DNA of 64,000 bases from Cherax quadricarinatus (Eukaryota; Arthropoda; Malacostraca; Decapoda; Parastacidae). The stretch is taken from NCBI RefSeq assembly GCF_038502225.1, contig NC_091341.1:4298753-4362752 (forward strand). The letters are read 5' to 3'. Of the stretch, positions 23,463 through 33,811 are shown piece after piece. The translations under genes and the position numbers were made by a program. The notes beneath the pieces are model-generated. The model made no database searches, was not told where the DNA came from, and saw nothing but the letters and a program-made list of their open reading frames with translations. Position 1 is the stretch's first letter. Every line of letters begins with the position of its first letter.

Positions 23463-24594
23463 ACTCAGCGCACTAGAAAAAAAAAAAAAGATACCAAGGA
23501 TCATCAAACAGTCACCCATTTGACTGTCTTAATAGTGATACACTGTCTTAAGATACGCCGGTACAATATACTGACAAATTAGAATGAGCTTTTTCAGTGT
23601 CAGGACCACACAGCTGATGACGATCTTCAGCAATGTGTCCAACACAATGTATTTCCTTGATGGGGAGACAGTAAAGTGGCTAAACTGTATAAATACCTAA
23701 CCTAAAATGCCTTACCTTCATTCCCAGGCTGCGACGTCTGCTGTGACGTCATTGCTACGTCTGTATTCACTTCACGTCTGTATTCACTTCAATATATTTT
23801 GTTTACACACACAAACAAGTATGTCTTCTTACGTATTACTTTTAACATTACGTTTTCAATGTTTTTAGAATAAATTTTGTAACTCATGTTTTAAAACGTA
23901 CGTCTTCTAACGTATGGTTTGAATTTACGTTTTGAACGTATGTTTGGAACGTAAATTCTAATGTTTTGCAAAGTGTTTCACATGTTAAATGTTTCATAGC
24001 TTATGTTCTATAACGTATGTTTTATGTTAAATCTGTGTTGAATGTCTATTAATATACACTAATAAACACTTTTGTAAGGTCAGCTAAGTTTCAACACTCG
24101 TAATGTTTATCACTCAGCTAGCGAAAGCTTCCATTAAATCAACAAATCACGGAGCTGACGCAAGAATCTACCACTGACGGAAGAACGACAAACACTGCTT
24201 CTGATATACACACGTTTGTTGTCGGGTGTAGCTGACCTACCCTGGGCTTCCCATCCACGCACCTTCTGGTCCAATCAAAAGTCTAGAATAACGTGTGGGG
24301 CCAATCAGAATTCAGGAGTTACTTGTAACTACCCCGAGCCGCTTGTTAGCCCATCGTTGCTCTCCGATGTGTGGGCCAGAATTCTGTCAATGCTTCGAGT
24401 TCATGACGATCAACTTGTATATTTGCTAAAGGGTAAATATCAAGGGATGTATACTTCGCGACGTATATATTTCTTATTGTACATAAACAGAGTTAATTTT
24501 AATGACTATTTTAAGAATTTAAGTATTTTTGACTGGTTGTGACCTGAAGTTTTAATTAATAACCCATCGACTAGTCGATCGACTTTAAACCTCA
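23463..24594. other. unannotated sequence with acgtatgttt-rich stretch
   Basis: A stretch at about 23820-24030 is enriched in imperfect aacgtatgtttt words. The open frame at 24216-24542 has no recognisable domain. No gene is supported. Confidence 0.4.
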
Positions 24595-24757
24595 TCCCCT
24601 CAAGGAAGGTTCCTTGATGTTGGTGAGGGGCTCTTGATTTAGGGAGTTGAATCTGTGCTCCAGTTCCCCGAATTAAGCCTGAATGCCTTCCACCCCCTTC
24701 CCCAGGCGCTGTATAATCCTCCGGGTTTAGCGCTTCCCCCTTGATTATAATAATAAT
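24595..24757 (-). repeat. dispersed ~155-bp repeat, copy 5 (inverted)
   Basis: On the minus strand it reads gcgctaaacccggaggatta, gcattcaggcttaattcggg, ggaactggagcacag and caaggaaccttccttgaggg. It is very close to copy 3 in content. Confidence 0.9.
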
Positions 24758-24872
24758 TTAAACCTAATTAAGCAACCAACCTCTTCAGATGAAGAGTATA
24801 ACATGATGTCTCTCAGTTTATGTGAACTGCGAGTTTGCTTTAATCTTTATTTTGTGACTAGTGTGTCAGTTT

Positions 24873-25440
<568 letters not shown>

Positions 25441-25444
25441 CCTA

Positions 25445-25446
<2 letters not shown>

Positions 25447-25531
<85 letters not shown>
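25447..25531. repeat. (TA)n microsatellite, interrupted
   Basis: Ta dinucleotides with two short interruptions, abutting the 3' terminus of the RTE-like LINE on the minus strand. Confidence 0.95.
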
Positions 25532-25534
<3 letters not shown>

Positions 25535-25869
25535 AAGTCGGCCGTCTCCCACCGAGGTAGGGTGATCCAAAAAGAGAGAAAATCCAAAAAAAGAAAATAC
25601 TTACATCATCATTCAACACTTTCACCACACTCACACATAATCACTGTTTTTGCAGAGGTGCTCAGAATACAACAGTTTAGAAGCATATACGTATAAAGAT
25701 ACACAACATATCCCTCCAAACTGCTAATATCCGCTAATATCCCAAACCCCTCCTTTAGAGTGCAGGCATTGTACTTCCCATTTCCAGGACTCAAGTCCGG
25801 CTATATAAAATAACCGGTTTCCCTGAATCCCTTCACTAAATATTACCCTGCTCACACTCCAACAGTTCG

Positions 25870-26530
25870 TCAGGTCCCAAATACCATTCGTCTCCATTCA
25901 CTCCTATCTAACACGCTCACGTACGTTTGCTGGAAGTCCAAGCCCCTCGCCCACAAAACCTCCTTTACCCCCTCCCTCCAACCCTTTCGAGGACGACCCC
26001 TACCTCGCCTTCCTTTCCCTACAGATTTATATGCTCTCCATGTCATTCTACTTCGATCCATTCTCTCTAAATGACCAAACCACCTCAACAACCCCACTTC
26101 AGCCCTCTAATACTTTTATTAACTCCACACCTTCTCCTAATTTCCACACTCCGAATTTTCTGCATAATATTTACACCACACATTGCCCTTAGACAGGACA
26201 TCTCCACTGCCTCCAACCGCCTCCTTGCTGCAGCATTTACAACACAAGCTTCCCACCCATATAAGAGTGATGGTACTACTATACTTTCATACATTCCCTT
26301 CTTTGCCTCCATAGATAACGTTCTTTGTCTCCACATATACCTCAACGCACCACTCACCTTTTTTTCCTCATCAATTCGATGATTAACCTCATCCTTCATA
26401 AATCCACCCGCTGATGCGTCAACTCCCAAATATCTGAAAACAATCTCTTCTTCCATACTCCTCCTCCCCAATTTGATATCCAATTTTTCTTTATCTAAAT
26501 CATTTGATATCCTATAATTAACAAAAAAGG
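25870..26530 (-). pseudogene. RTE-like RT, C-terminal part
   Basis: The minus-strand frames carry NDLDKEKLDIKLGRRSMEEE, FRYLGVDASAGG, ALRYMWRQRTLSMEAKKGMY, SLLYGWEAC and LRAMCGVN. They continue in another frame into LLRWFGHLERM, GRRGRGRPRKGWREGV and RGLDFQQ. A frame change near 26090 separates the two parts. The upstream end is cut by the PLE insertion at 26531. Motifs are those of the thumb and C-terminal domain of APE-type LINE proteins. Non-functional by itself. Confidence 0.82.
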
Positions 26531-26624
26531 CACAATACCGTGACTGGAACGATACACAAATAACCCGCACATAGAAGAGAGAAGCTTCCAAGGGAAATAT
26601 TATTCTCAAACCTTCGGTGTCCAT

Positions 26625-27604
26625 ATGGGCTCTCCTCTCTCTCCTGTCCTTACTAATCTTTACATGGAATACTTCGAGACCGTTCTTCCTACCATCGATG
26701 TGCAACCTTCACTCTGGCTCCACTATGTGAATGACATCTTTGCTCTGTGGCCTCATGACTCCAGTCTCTTCGAACCTTTTCTTGAAGCTCTTAATAATCT
26801 TGCCCCTTCCATTAAGTTTAAAGCTGAATGGGAATCTAATTCCTTGCTTCCTTTCCTTGATGTCCATGTCCACCGCTCAGATACAGGTTTTTCCTTTTCC
26901 GTTTACCGTAAACCAATGCACAGTGGCATGTACATTCACTACTTTTCCATAATGCTTCCCCTGTCAAGAAAAGTGTTCTCTCCCTCTTTCTCCGTGCCCT
27001 CCGCATCTGTGATCCTCAGTTCCTTCCAGCAGAAATTTCCACTCTTCATAATTCGTTTTCCCGTCTTGGCTACCCTTCCCATTTCATAGACTCTGCCCTC
27101 TCACGTGCTAAACGTAATTTCTTCTCTCCCAAACTCTCTACTCCTGGGAACTCTTCTGTCCTCTGCCTTCCCTACATTTCCGGTCTTTCTAATCTCAACA
27201 ATTCTCTCCGTCCCTTAGACATCAAGCTTACTTTCCGCCAGACTAACACTCTTCGCACTAATCTCGTTCATACCTCTCCTCCCTCTACAGATGTTCCTGG
27301 TGTCTATTCTATTTCTTGCTCCTCCTGTCCTCTTCAGACTTAGGGAGCACAAAAATAGTGTTAGGCTTGCCGACACTAACAATGCTCTTTTCTGTCACGT
27401 CAGAGATCATAGCCATCATATTGACTGGTCTTCTGCAAAACTGTCTTCCCTACTTCCAACTCTAACAGTCGCCGTCTAGTTGAATCCTCTCTAATACACA
27501 ACTTTCCTTGTATGAATCTTAGCCCTGGCTTCGTCTCTGTAGATGCCTTCCTTTCCCACTACATTGTAAAATGCTCCAAACTTCAGAACACCCGTGACAT
27601 AACC
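26625..27604 (+). pseudogene. Penelope-like RT plus GIY-YIG remnants
   Basis: The first frame (26625-27089) has MGSPLSPVLTNLYMEYFE, the catalytic block YVNDIFALW (an Asn in the usual YVDD, so the first Asp is lost), LPFLDVHVHR and FSVYRKPMHSGMYIHYF. Later frames show CNP-like linker text, a CSSCPLQT-type Cys pair and REHKNSVRLADTNNALFCHV, DHSHHIDWSSAK from the GIY-YIG C-terminal region. The GIY motif itself (DVPGVYSIS-like at about 27288) is still readable. Frameshifts and the lost Asp make it inactive. Confidence 0.85.
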
Positions 27605-27837
27605 TGACTCCTCATTTTTTTCTTTCTTTTTCTTCTTCTCCCTCTTCCCCTTTCCTCTTTCCTTTTTCTCCTCTGGGTTGTCTGTCTTTCTTCTGTCTCG
27701 TGTTTCTGTTCCTTAATTATTTATTTCACCACTTCCCCTTCCCCCCACCTCTGTGCACTTGCTCTCCCTCTGTGGGCACCTAGCTCCCTTGCAGTGCTCC
27801 ACTTTCTTTGTATTTGACTGGCTCCTCCTCCTTATTC

Positions 27838-27911
27838 CCCACTACTACCACTACTACCACTACTACTACTACTACTACCACTACTACTACTACTACCACT
27901 ACTACTACCTC
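27838..27911. repeat. (CTA)n-type trinucleotide repeat in the PLE 3' UTR
   Basis: Cta and cca triplets are mixed. A similar tract lies in the related PLE fragment at 44397-44465, so it appears to be part of the element. Confidence 0.85.
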
Positions 27912-28029
27912 TTCCTGCCTAAATATAGCCGTTTTGCTCCACTTCTGGTTAGTGTGACTTTGTAAATGGTCCAAGTCACCCCGAAACGTCGTCGTAAGCT
28001 TCTCTCTTCTATGTGCGGGTTATTTGTGT

Positions 28030-28530
28030 AAAATTTGATTTCCTCATCACCTTACTCTTTTCTATGTTCACTTTCAACTTTCTACTTTTACACAAACTCC
28101 CAAATTCGTCCACTAACCTCTGAAATTTTTCTTTAGAATCTCCCATAAGCACAGTGTCATCAGCGAAAAGTAACAGTCACTTCCCATTTTGTATTTGATT
28201 CCCCATAATTTAATCCCACCCCTCTCCCGAACACCCTAGCATTTAACTTCTTTTACAACCCCATCTATAAATATATTAAACAACCATGGTGACATTACAC
28301 ATCCCTGTCTAAGACCTACTTTTACCGGGAAGTATTCTCCCTCTCTTCTACACACCCTAACCTGAGCTTCACTATCCTCATAAAAACTTTACAGCATTTA
28401 GTAACTTACCACCTATTCCATATAGTTGCAACATCTGCCACATTGCTCCCCTATCCACGCTATCATATGCCTTTTCTAAATCCATAAATGCAATAAAAAC
28501 TTCCCTACCTTTATCTAAATGCTGTTCACA
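28030..28530 (-). pseudogene. RTE-like RT, central catalytic part
   Basis: On the minus strand it begins DKGREVFIAFMDLEKAYDSV, containing the first catalytic Asp block, then GAMWQMLQLYGIGGKLLNAV. After frame changes it reaches LLFADDTVLMGDSKEKF, the FADD catalytic box at about 28156-28167, and LVDEFGSLCKSRKLKVN. The missing RT N-terminal part is on the far side of the CR1 nest at 41059. Frameshifts between boxes make it non-functional. Confidence 0.82.
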
Positions 28531-28595
28531 GTGGTGACCTGTACTTAATCCAGTGGTGACCTGTACTTAACTCAGTGGTGACCTGTACTTAACTC
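28530..28595 (+). repeat. 22-bp tandem repeat (three units) at the LINE 5' end
   Basis: Unit agtggtgacctgtacttaat plus two bases, three times. Tandem units at a LINE 5' end may act as promoter monomers; this is inference. Confidence 0.8.
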
Positions 28596-28637
28596 TGTGA
28601 AGAAGTGTCTTGTGTGCTCCCCGTGGACTGAACCAAG

Positions 28638-29474
28638 ATGCCCTCCATCGAGCAACTTTACCAGCAGCTTAAGGAAGAATTGAGGGTAGCGAAGATGGAG
28701 ATACGGCGAATGACCGAGGAAAACAAGAGGATTCGTAGTAGTCCTCCTGTCTCGAGTCCTCAGGTCAAGAGGGGGTCGTGGTCAGTGGCTGGACAGCAGG
28801 GGACGAAGTTGACGATCAAGAAGACGAATGGAAAGCCAGAAACGACGAAGAAAGAGACTGCTGTGGAAACTCTTGTGGAAACCTCCAACGCATTCTCGGT
28901 GCTACCCGACGAATGTGAGTCGACTACTGGGATCGTCACGACGAACAACAAGGAAGGTAAGAATATTGTTGTTGTTGGGGATAGCCAGGTTAGATACATG
29001 GATAGGACATTCTGCTTGAAGGACAGGAGTAGGAGACAGAGGGTTTGCTTTCCTGGGGCTGGGATGGAGGACATTGTTAGCCGGCTTGACATCATCATGA
29101 ACGGAAATAGAATCAATCCTATTATTTGCCTCAGTGCTGGAGGTAATAATGTAGGCAAGCATAGAAGTGAGGATTTAGTTAGAAAGTTCAGGACGGCTAT
29201 AGACCTAATTAGGAAGAAGGGGGGGGGGGGGTGCCCTGTTATATGTGGCATTTTGCCAAGAAGGGGAGTTGGAAATGAATGGTTGTCCAGAGCAATTGGT
29301 ATTAATTGCTGGCTGGATAAACACTGTAAGGATAATGCAATACCATTCATTGACAACTGGGACAACTTCTATGGCCGAAATGACATGTATGCCAGGGATG
29401 GGGTTCACTTATCCAGGGCAGGTGTGGGTTTTCTTGCTAGCTCAGTTGAGGGGGTTGTTAGGACTTTAAACTAG
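28638..29474 (+). CDS. CR1-like LINE ORF1p (coiled coil plus SGNH esterase-like domain)
   Basis: The 278-codon open frame starts at the first ATG after the 5' tandem repeat. Residues 5-32 form a probable coiled coil (EQLYQQLKEELRVAKMEI). From about residue 108 comes an SGNH/GDSL-like hydrolase: block I VVVGDSQVRY with Ser116, block III LSAGGNN (residues 166-171), and block V YARDGVHLS with Asp254 and His257. Esterase-type ORF1 proteins are known in CR1 elements and are thought to act in RNP assembly or membrane interaction. Block III normally reads GGND; here the Asp is Asn, whereas copies at 36790 and 37478 keep GGND. A G11 run encodes a Gly insertion near residue 195. The frame is intact but may be catalytically altered. 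Confidence 0.85.
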   Translation: MPSIEQLYQQLKEELRVAKMEIRRMTEENKRIRSSPPVSSPQVKRGSWSVAGQQGTKLTIKKTNGKPETTKKETAVETLVETSNAFSVLPDECESTTGIVTTNNKEGKNIVVVGDSQVRYMDRTFCLKDRSRRQRVCFPGAGMEDIVSRLDIIMNGNRINPIICLSAGGNNVGKHRSEDLVRKFRTAIDLIRKKGGGGCPVICGILPRRGVGNEWLSRAIGINCWLDKHCKDNAIPFIDNWDNFYGRNDMYARDGVHLSRAGVGFLASSVEGVVRTLN

Positions 29475-29617
29475 GATTAGTTAGAGGTATGGGTTTAGAA
29501 ATGATAAAAAATTAGTATGGATATATTGACTTATACTCTGATATTAAGAATCTTAATAGTAACTGTCATGGAGTAGCCCTAGGTAATGATAATTTCAGAA
29601 ATTGTGTAAAAACAAAG

Positions 29618-32069
29618 ATGAATAGGAAAAATGTGCAGAAGAAAAAACATATAATGCTATTTTATGCTAACAGTCGAAGTGCAAGAAATAAGATTAATGA
29701 ACTACGTTTGATAGCATGTGCTGGAAACTTCGATGTCATTGCATTAACCGAAACGTGGTATGATTTAAAGAGTCGGGATATGATTGCTGAGTGTAATATT
29801 CAAGGGTTTAAGTTGTTCCATGTGGATAGATGTTGTGGGAAGGGGGGAGGAGGTGCATTATATGTTCGAGAAAATATTAACTGTTGCATAAAAACAGGTA
29901 TAAAAATAGATGGAACAGCAACAGAATCAGTTTGGGTAGAGTTTGTAGAAGGTCAAGAAAAGCTAATTCTAGGTGTAATATACCGACCTCCAGGCTTGGA
30001 TCACGATAGAGGGAGACTTCTTTGGGACGAAATTGTTAGGGCTTCTAGACACAATAACATAGTGATTGTAGGTGATTTTAATTTTAGTCAAATAGACTGG
30101 AATTCTTTGACCGGTAATCTGGAGTCCAATGACTTTATGGAAACAGTTCAAGACTGTTTTCTGAAGCAGTGTGTAACAGAGCCTACCAGGGGTAATAATT
30201 TGCTTGACCTAGTCTTGTCAAATAAGGAAACACTCGTAAATAATCTGGAAATCACTGAAGAGCTTGGCGCAAGTGATAACAAATCCCTCACCTTTAGCAT
30301 TAACTGGGAATACGGGAATAATGATAATACAGTAAAAATCCCTGATTTTCATTCTGCCGATTATAATGGACTTAGGGAACACCTGTCAAATCTTGATTGG
30401 GGTTATCTAGCTAATGATTCTATTGACGATGATCATACTTATGATTATGAAGGGATCTGCGTTTATGATTCTTTTCTTAATAATGTACACCGTGCTCAGA
30501 GTATATACATTCCCCAGAGAGAAATTAGATCTGATAATAACGATCACAAATGGGTTAACAGGAGGCTAAAGCATTTATTAGGGGAGAAAAGGGGAATATA
30601 TAGGCGCGTATATATATGTTCAGCTTAAAAGAGAAGTAAAAAAGGGGATTAGAAAGGCTAAACGTGACTATGAAATTAAAGTTGCTAATGAATCAAAGAC
30701 CAATCCAAAGGGGTTCTTTCAAGTATATAGGACGAAGGTGAAGGAAAAAGTAGGACCTCTGAAAATTGGGAATGGACAGCTGACGGATAATGAACTGGAA
30801 ATGTGTTCCTTATTTAATGACTATTTTTTGTCAGTTTTTACACAGGAAGACATAAATGAGATTCCAGAAATTAACAATTATTCAGTTCCTGACGAATTCA
30901 AATTGACTAATATTACTGTCACGATGGACATGGTTATCAAACAGATAGACAAACTGAAGCAAAATAAGTCCCCGGGGCCCGATGAGTTATTTTCCGGGGC
31001 ACTTAAGGAATGCAAGATGGAACTTAGTCAGCCATTAACAAGTGTGTTCAATGCATCCATCATTACCGGTGTTGTGCCAGAGTTGTGGAAGATGGCCAAT
31101 GTGGTTCCTATATTCAGATCAGGGGATAAGTCCACTCCTTCAAATTACCGTCCAATAAGCCTGACATCTATAGTTGGCAAATTACTAGAATCAATTATAG
31201 CTGACATTATTAGAAGTCACCTTGAAGAGCATAACTTGATAAATGAATCTCAGCATGGGTTTACGAGAGGTCGTTCCTGCCTGACAAACTTACTGACATT
31301 CTTCAATAGAACATTTGAGGCAGCAGACAGTGATAAAGAATATGATATTGTTTATTTGGATTTTAGTAAAGCTTTCGATAGAGTATCTCACAAGAGACTC
31401 TTAAGAAAAGTGGCAGCTCATGGTATAGGAGGTAAAGTTCTAGCATGGATTGAGGCATGGCTTACCAATAGAAAGCAGAGAGTTTCCATTAATGGGTTTA
31501 AATCAGAATGGGGCTTAGTTACTAGTGGCGTTCCACAAGGATCAGTTTTAGGCCCTCTCTTGTTCATAATTTACATTAATGACCTTGATGAAGGGATTAC
31601 GAGTGACATGAGCAAGTTTGCTGATGATACAAAGATAGGCCGTATGATTCTTTCTGAGGAGGATAGCAATGAACTGCAGGAGGATTTAGACAAATTAATG
31701 TCTTGGTCTGAAAAATGGCAGATGAAGTTCAATGTGGATAAGTGTAAGGTACTGATCCTTGGTAATGAAAATAACCCTTGAAGCTATAAACTAGGTGAAG
31801 TAGAGCTTGATCATACAGAATGTGAAAAAGACTTGGGAGTCATGGTAAGCAGAAATCTAAAGCCAAGGCAGCAGTGCCTAAGTGTGTGCAACAAGGCAAA
31901 CAGATTACTTGGATTTATCTCAAGAAGTACAAGTAACAGAAGCCCAAAAGTTGTTTTACAGCTCTATACATCACTAGTGAGGCCTCATTTAGATTATGCT
32001 GCTCAGTTTTGGTCTCCTTACTACAGGATGGACATAGACTCATTGGAGAACATACAGAGAAGAATGACT
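29618..32069 (+). pseudogene. CR1-like ORF2p (APE endonuclease + RT), copy B, broken
   Basis: The endonuclease part (29618-30628) keeps YANSRSARNK, ALTETWYD and IVIVGDFNFS, but the final motif reads ASDNKS where copy E has ASDHKS, so the catalytic His is lost. A small deletion near 30607 shifts the frame after EKRGIYRR. RT resumes at 30738, with [42 protein letters not shown] and KFADDTKIG intact, then a TGA at 31779-31781 stops it at a codon that is CGA in copy E. The C-terminus continues in frame to RMTKM at 32069, where a different CR1 copy begins. At least three lesions make it dead. Confidence 0.9.
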
Positions 32070-33691
32070 AAAATGTCCCTGACTTCCGCTTGGCTGATTT
32101 CAAAGGACTGAAAAATTACTTAGGTGGGCTGAACTGGAATGACCTGACTAAGGGTCAGGTAGGTGGTGATGGATGCCGATATGACGCTTTCCAGGGCATA
32201 GTTCTAGCTGCTCAGTCAAATTATGTTCCAAATAGGGAAATCAGATCAAACAAAAATGATCCTAAATGGATGAACAATAGATTAAAATATCTAACTGGTC
32301 AAAAGAGAGGCATATATATATGCAAATCAAAAGAGGAGAGGGGCAATTAAGAAATCGATATAATCAGTTAGAGAAATAAAAAAAGGAATTAGAAAAGCAA
32401 AAAGAGATTATGAGGTTAAAGTTGCAAGAGATAGGCCGACTCAAAAGTTCCTCGGGTCAGCTCACTGACAGTGATAAGGAAATGTGTAGAAGTTTTAACA
32501 CATACTTCCTCTCAGTTTTTACACAAGAGGATACCAGCGATATTCCAGAAATGATAAATTATGTGGAACAGGACGATAATAAACTGTGCACGATTAGGGT
32601 CACAAGTGACATGGTCCTCAGGCAAATAGATAAATTAAAACCTAACAAATCCCCAGGCCCTGATGAACTGTATGAAAGGGTTCTAAAGGAATGTAAAGAG
32701 GAGCTTAGCAAACCTTTGGCTAATCTTTTCAACATATCACTACAAACTGGCATGGTGCCAGATAAGTGGAAAATGGCAAATGTGATACCTATTTTCAAAG
32801 CAGGTGACAGGTCCTTAGCTTCAAACTATAGACCAATAAGCCTAACCTCCATAGTGGGAAAATTTATGGAATCAATAATTGCCGAGGCAGTTCGTAGCCA
32901 CCTTGAAAAGCATAAATTAATCAACGAATCTCAGCATGGTTTTACAAAGGGGCGTTCCTGCCTTACGAATTTGCTAACTTTTTTCACTAAGGTATTGGAG
33001 GAGGTAGATCATGGTAATGAATTTGATATTGTGTACATGGGCTTCAGTAAGGCTTTTGACAGGGTCCCACATCAGACTATTGAGGAAAATTAAGGCACAT
33101 GGAATAGGAGGAGAAATTTTTTCCTGGATAGAGGCATGGTTGACAAATAGGCAGCAGAGAGTTTGCATAAATGGGGAGAAATCAGAGTGGGGAAGCGTCA
33201 CGAGCGGTGTTCCACAGGGGTCAGTGTTGGGCCCCCTGCTGTTCACAATATACATAAACGACCCTAGATGAGGGCATAAAGAGCGACATCAGCAAGTTTG
33301 CCGATGACACCAAAATAGGCCGTCGAATACATTCTGACGAGGACATTAGAGCACTCCAGGAAGATTTGAGTAGACTGATGCAGTGGTCGGAGAGGTGGCA
33401 GATGCAGTTTAATATAGAGAAATGCAAAGTTCTAAATGTTGGACAGGACAATAATCATGCCACATATAAACTAAATAATGTAGATCTTAATATTACGGAT
33501 TGCGAAAAAGATTTAGGAGTTCTGGTTAGCAGTAATCTGAAACCAAGACAACAGTGCATAAGTGTTCGCAATAAAGCTAATAGAATCCTTGGCTTTATAT
33601 CAAGAAGCATAAATAATAGGAGTCCTCAGGTTGTTCTTCAACTCTATACATCCTTGGTTAGGCCTCATTTAGATTATGCTGCACAGCTTTA
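32070..33691 (+). pseudogene. CR1-like LINE copy C, partial ORF2 of another subfamily
   Basis: It begins in the EN-RT linker (PDFRLADFKGLKNYLGGLNW) and runs through RT in several frames: 32410-33093 has KSPGPDELYERVLKECKEEL, YRPISLTSIVGKF and [13 protein letters not shown], where the usual catalytic Asp in YLDFSKAFD is Gly. 33011-33271 has [23 protein letters not shown] follows near 33300, and 33366-33692 carries the thumb region up to HLDYAAQ. It stops exactly where the 3' tail of minus-strand copy E begins. Several frameshifts and the Asp-to-Gly change make it inactive. Confidence 0.87.
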
Positions 33692-33811
33692 AGAACATAA
33701 GAATGTAGGAACACTGCAGAAGGCCTACTGGCCCATACGAGGCAGGTCCTTATCAAAACGACATCTACCTAAAGCTACTCAAGAAATAACTCCCGTACCC
33801 CTTGACACCAA

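Larger units (their letters stand above)
26531..28029 (+). mobile_element. Penelope-like element fragment with 34-bp terminal inverted repeats
   Basis: The 34-bp sequence at 26554-26587 is the exact reverse complement of 27996-28029 (core aataacccgcacatagaaga). Between them lie a decayed PLE RT, a GIY-YIG remnant, a pyrimidine-rich 3' UTR and a cta-repeat (27840-27910). Near the right end, gaaacgtcgtcg at 27983-27994 follows an imperfect hairpin, resembling a hammerhead 3' core. The element interrupts the RTE-like LINE. A related 3' end lies at 44391-44880. Confidence 0.85.
25533..28530 (-). mobile_element. RTE-like LINE, 3' half (split by a PLE and separated from its 5' half)
   Basis: This minus-strand element has its 3' UTR at 25533-25870, its RT C-terminus at 25870-26530, a PLE insertion at 26531-28029, and then the central RT at 28030-28530. 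Its 5' half appears at 41059-42275, beyond the CR1 nest. The terminus next to (TA)n contains ccaccgaggtagggtga. Assignment to an RTE-like clade is tentative, based on the APE-type EN plus the C-terminal RWFGHLERM and GRGRPRKGW motifs. Confidence 0.8.
28530..32069 (+). mobile_element. CR1-like LINE copy B (5' end present, 3' end missing)
   Basis: It starts at a 5' tandem repeat, has a complete ORF1, and a decayed ORF2 that breaks off at RMTKM, where another CR1 subfamily copy begins. It is very similar to minus-strand copy E (33692-37437), so both belong to one subfamily. Inserted at, or recombined into, the RT of the RTE-like LINE. Confidence 0.9.

Noticed and set aside
24216..24542. 108-codon ORF as a host gene
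   Set aside because: No recognisable domain, no splice or codon-use support, and an AT-rich end typical of random sequence.
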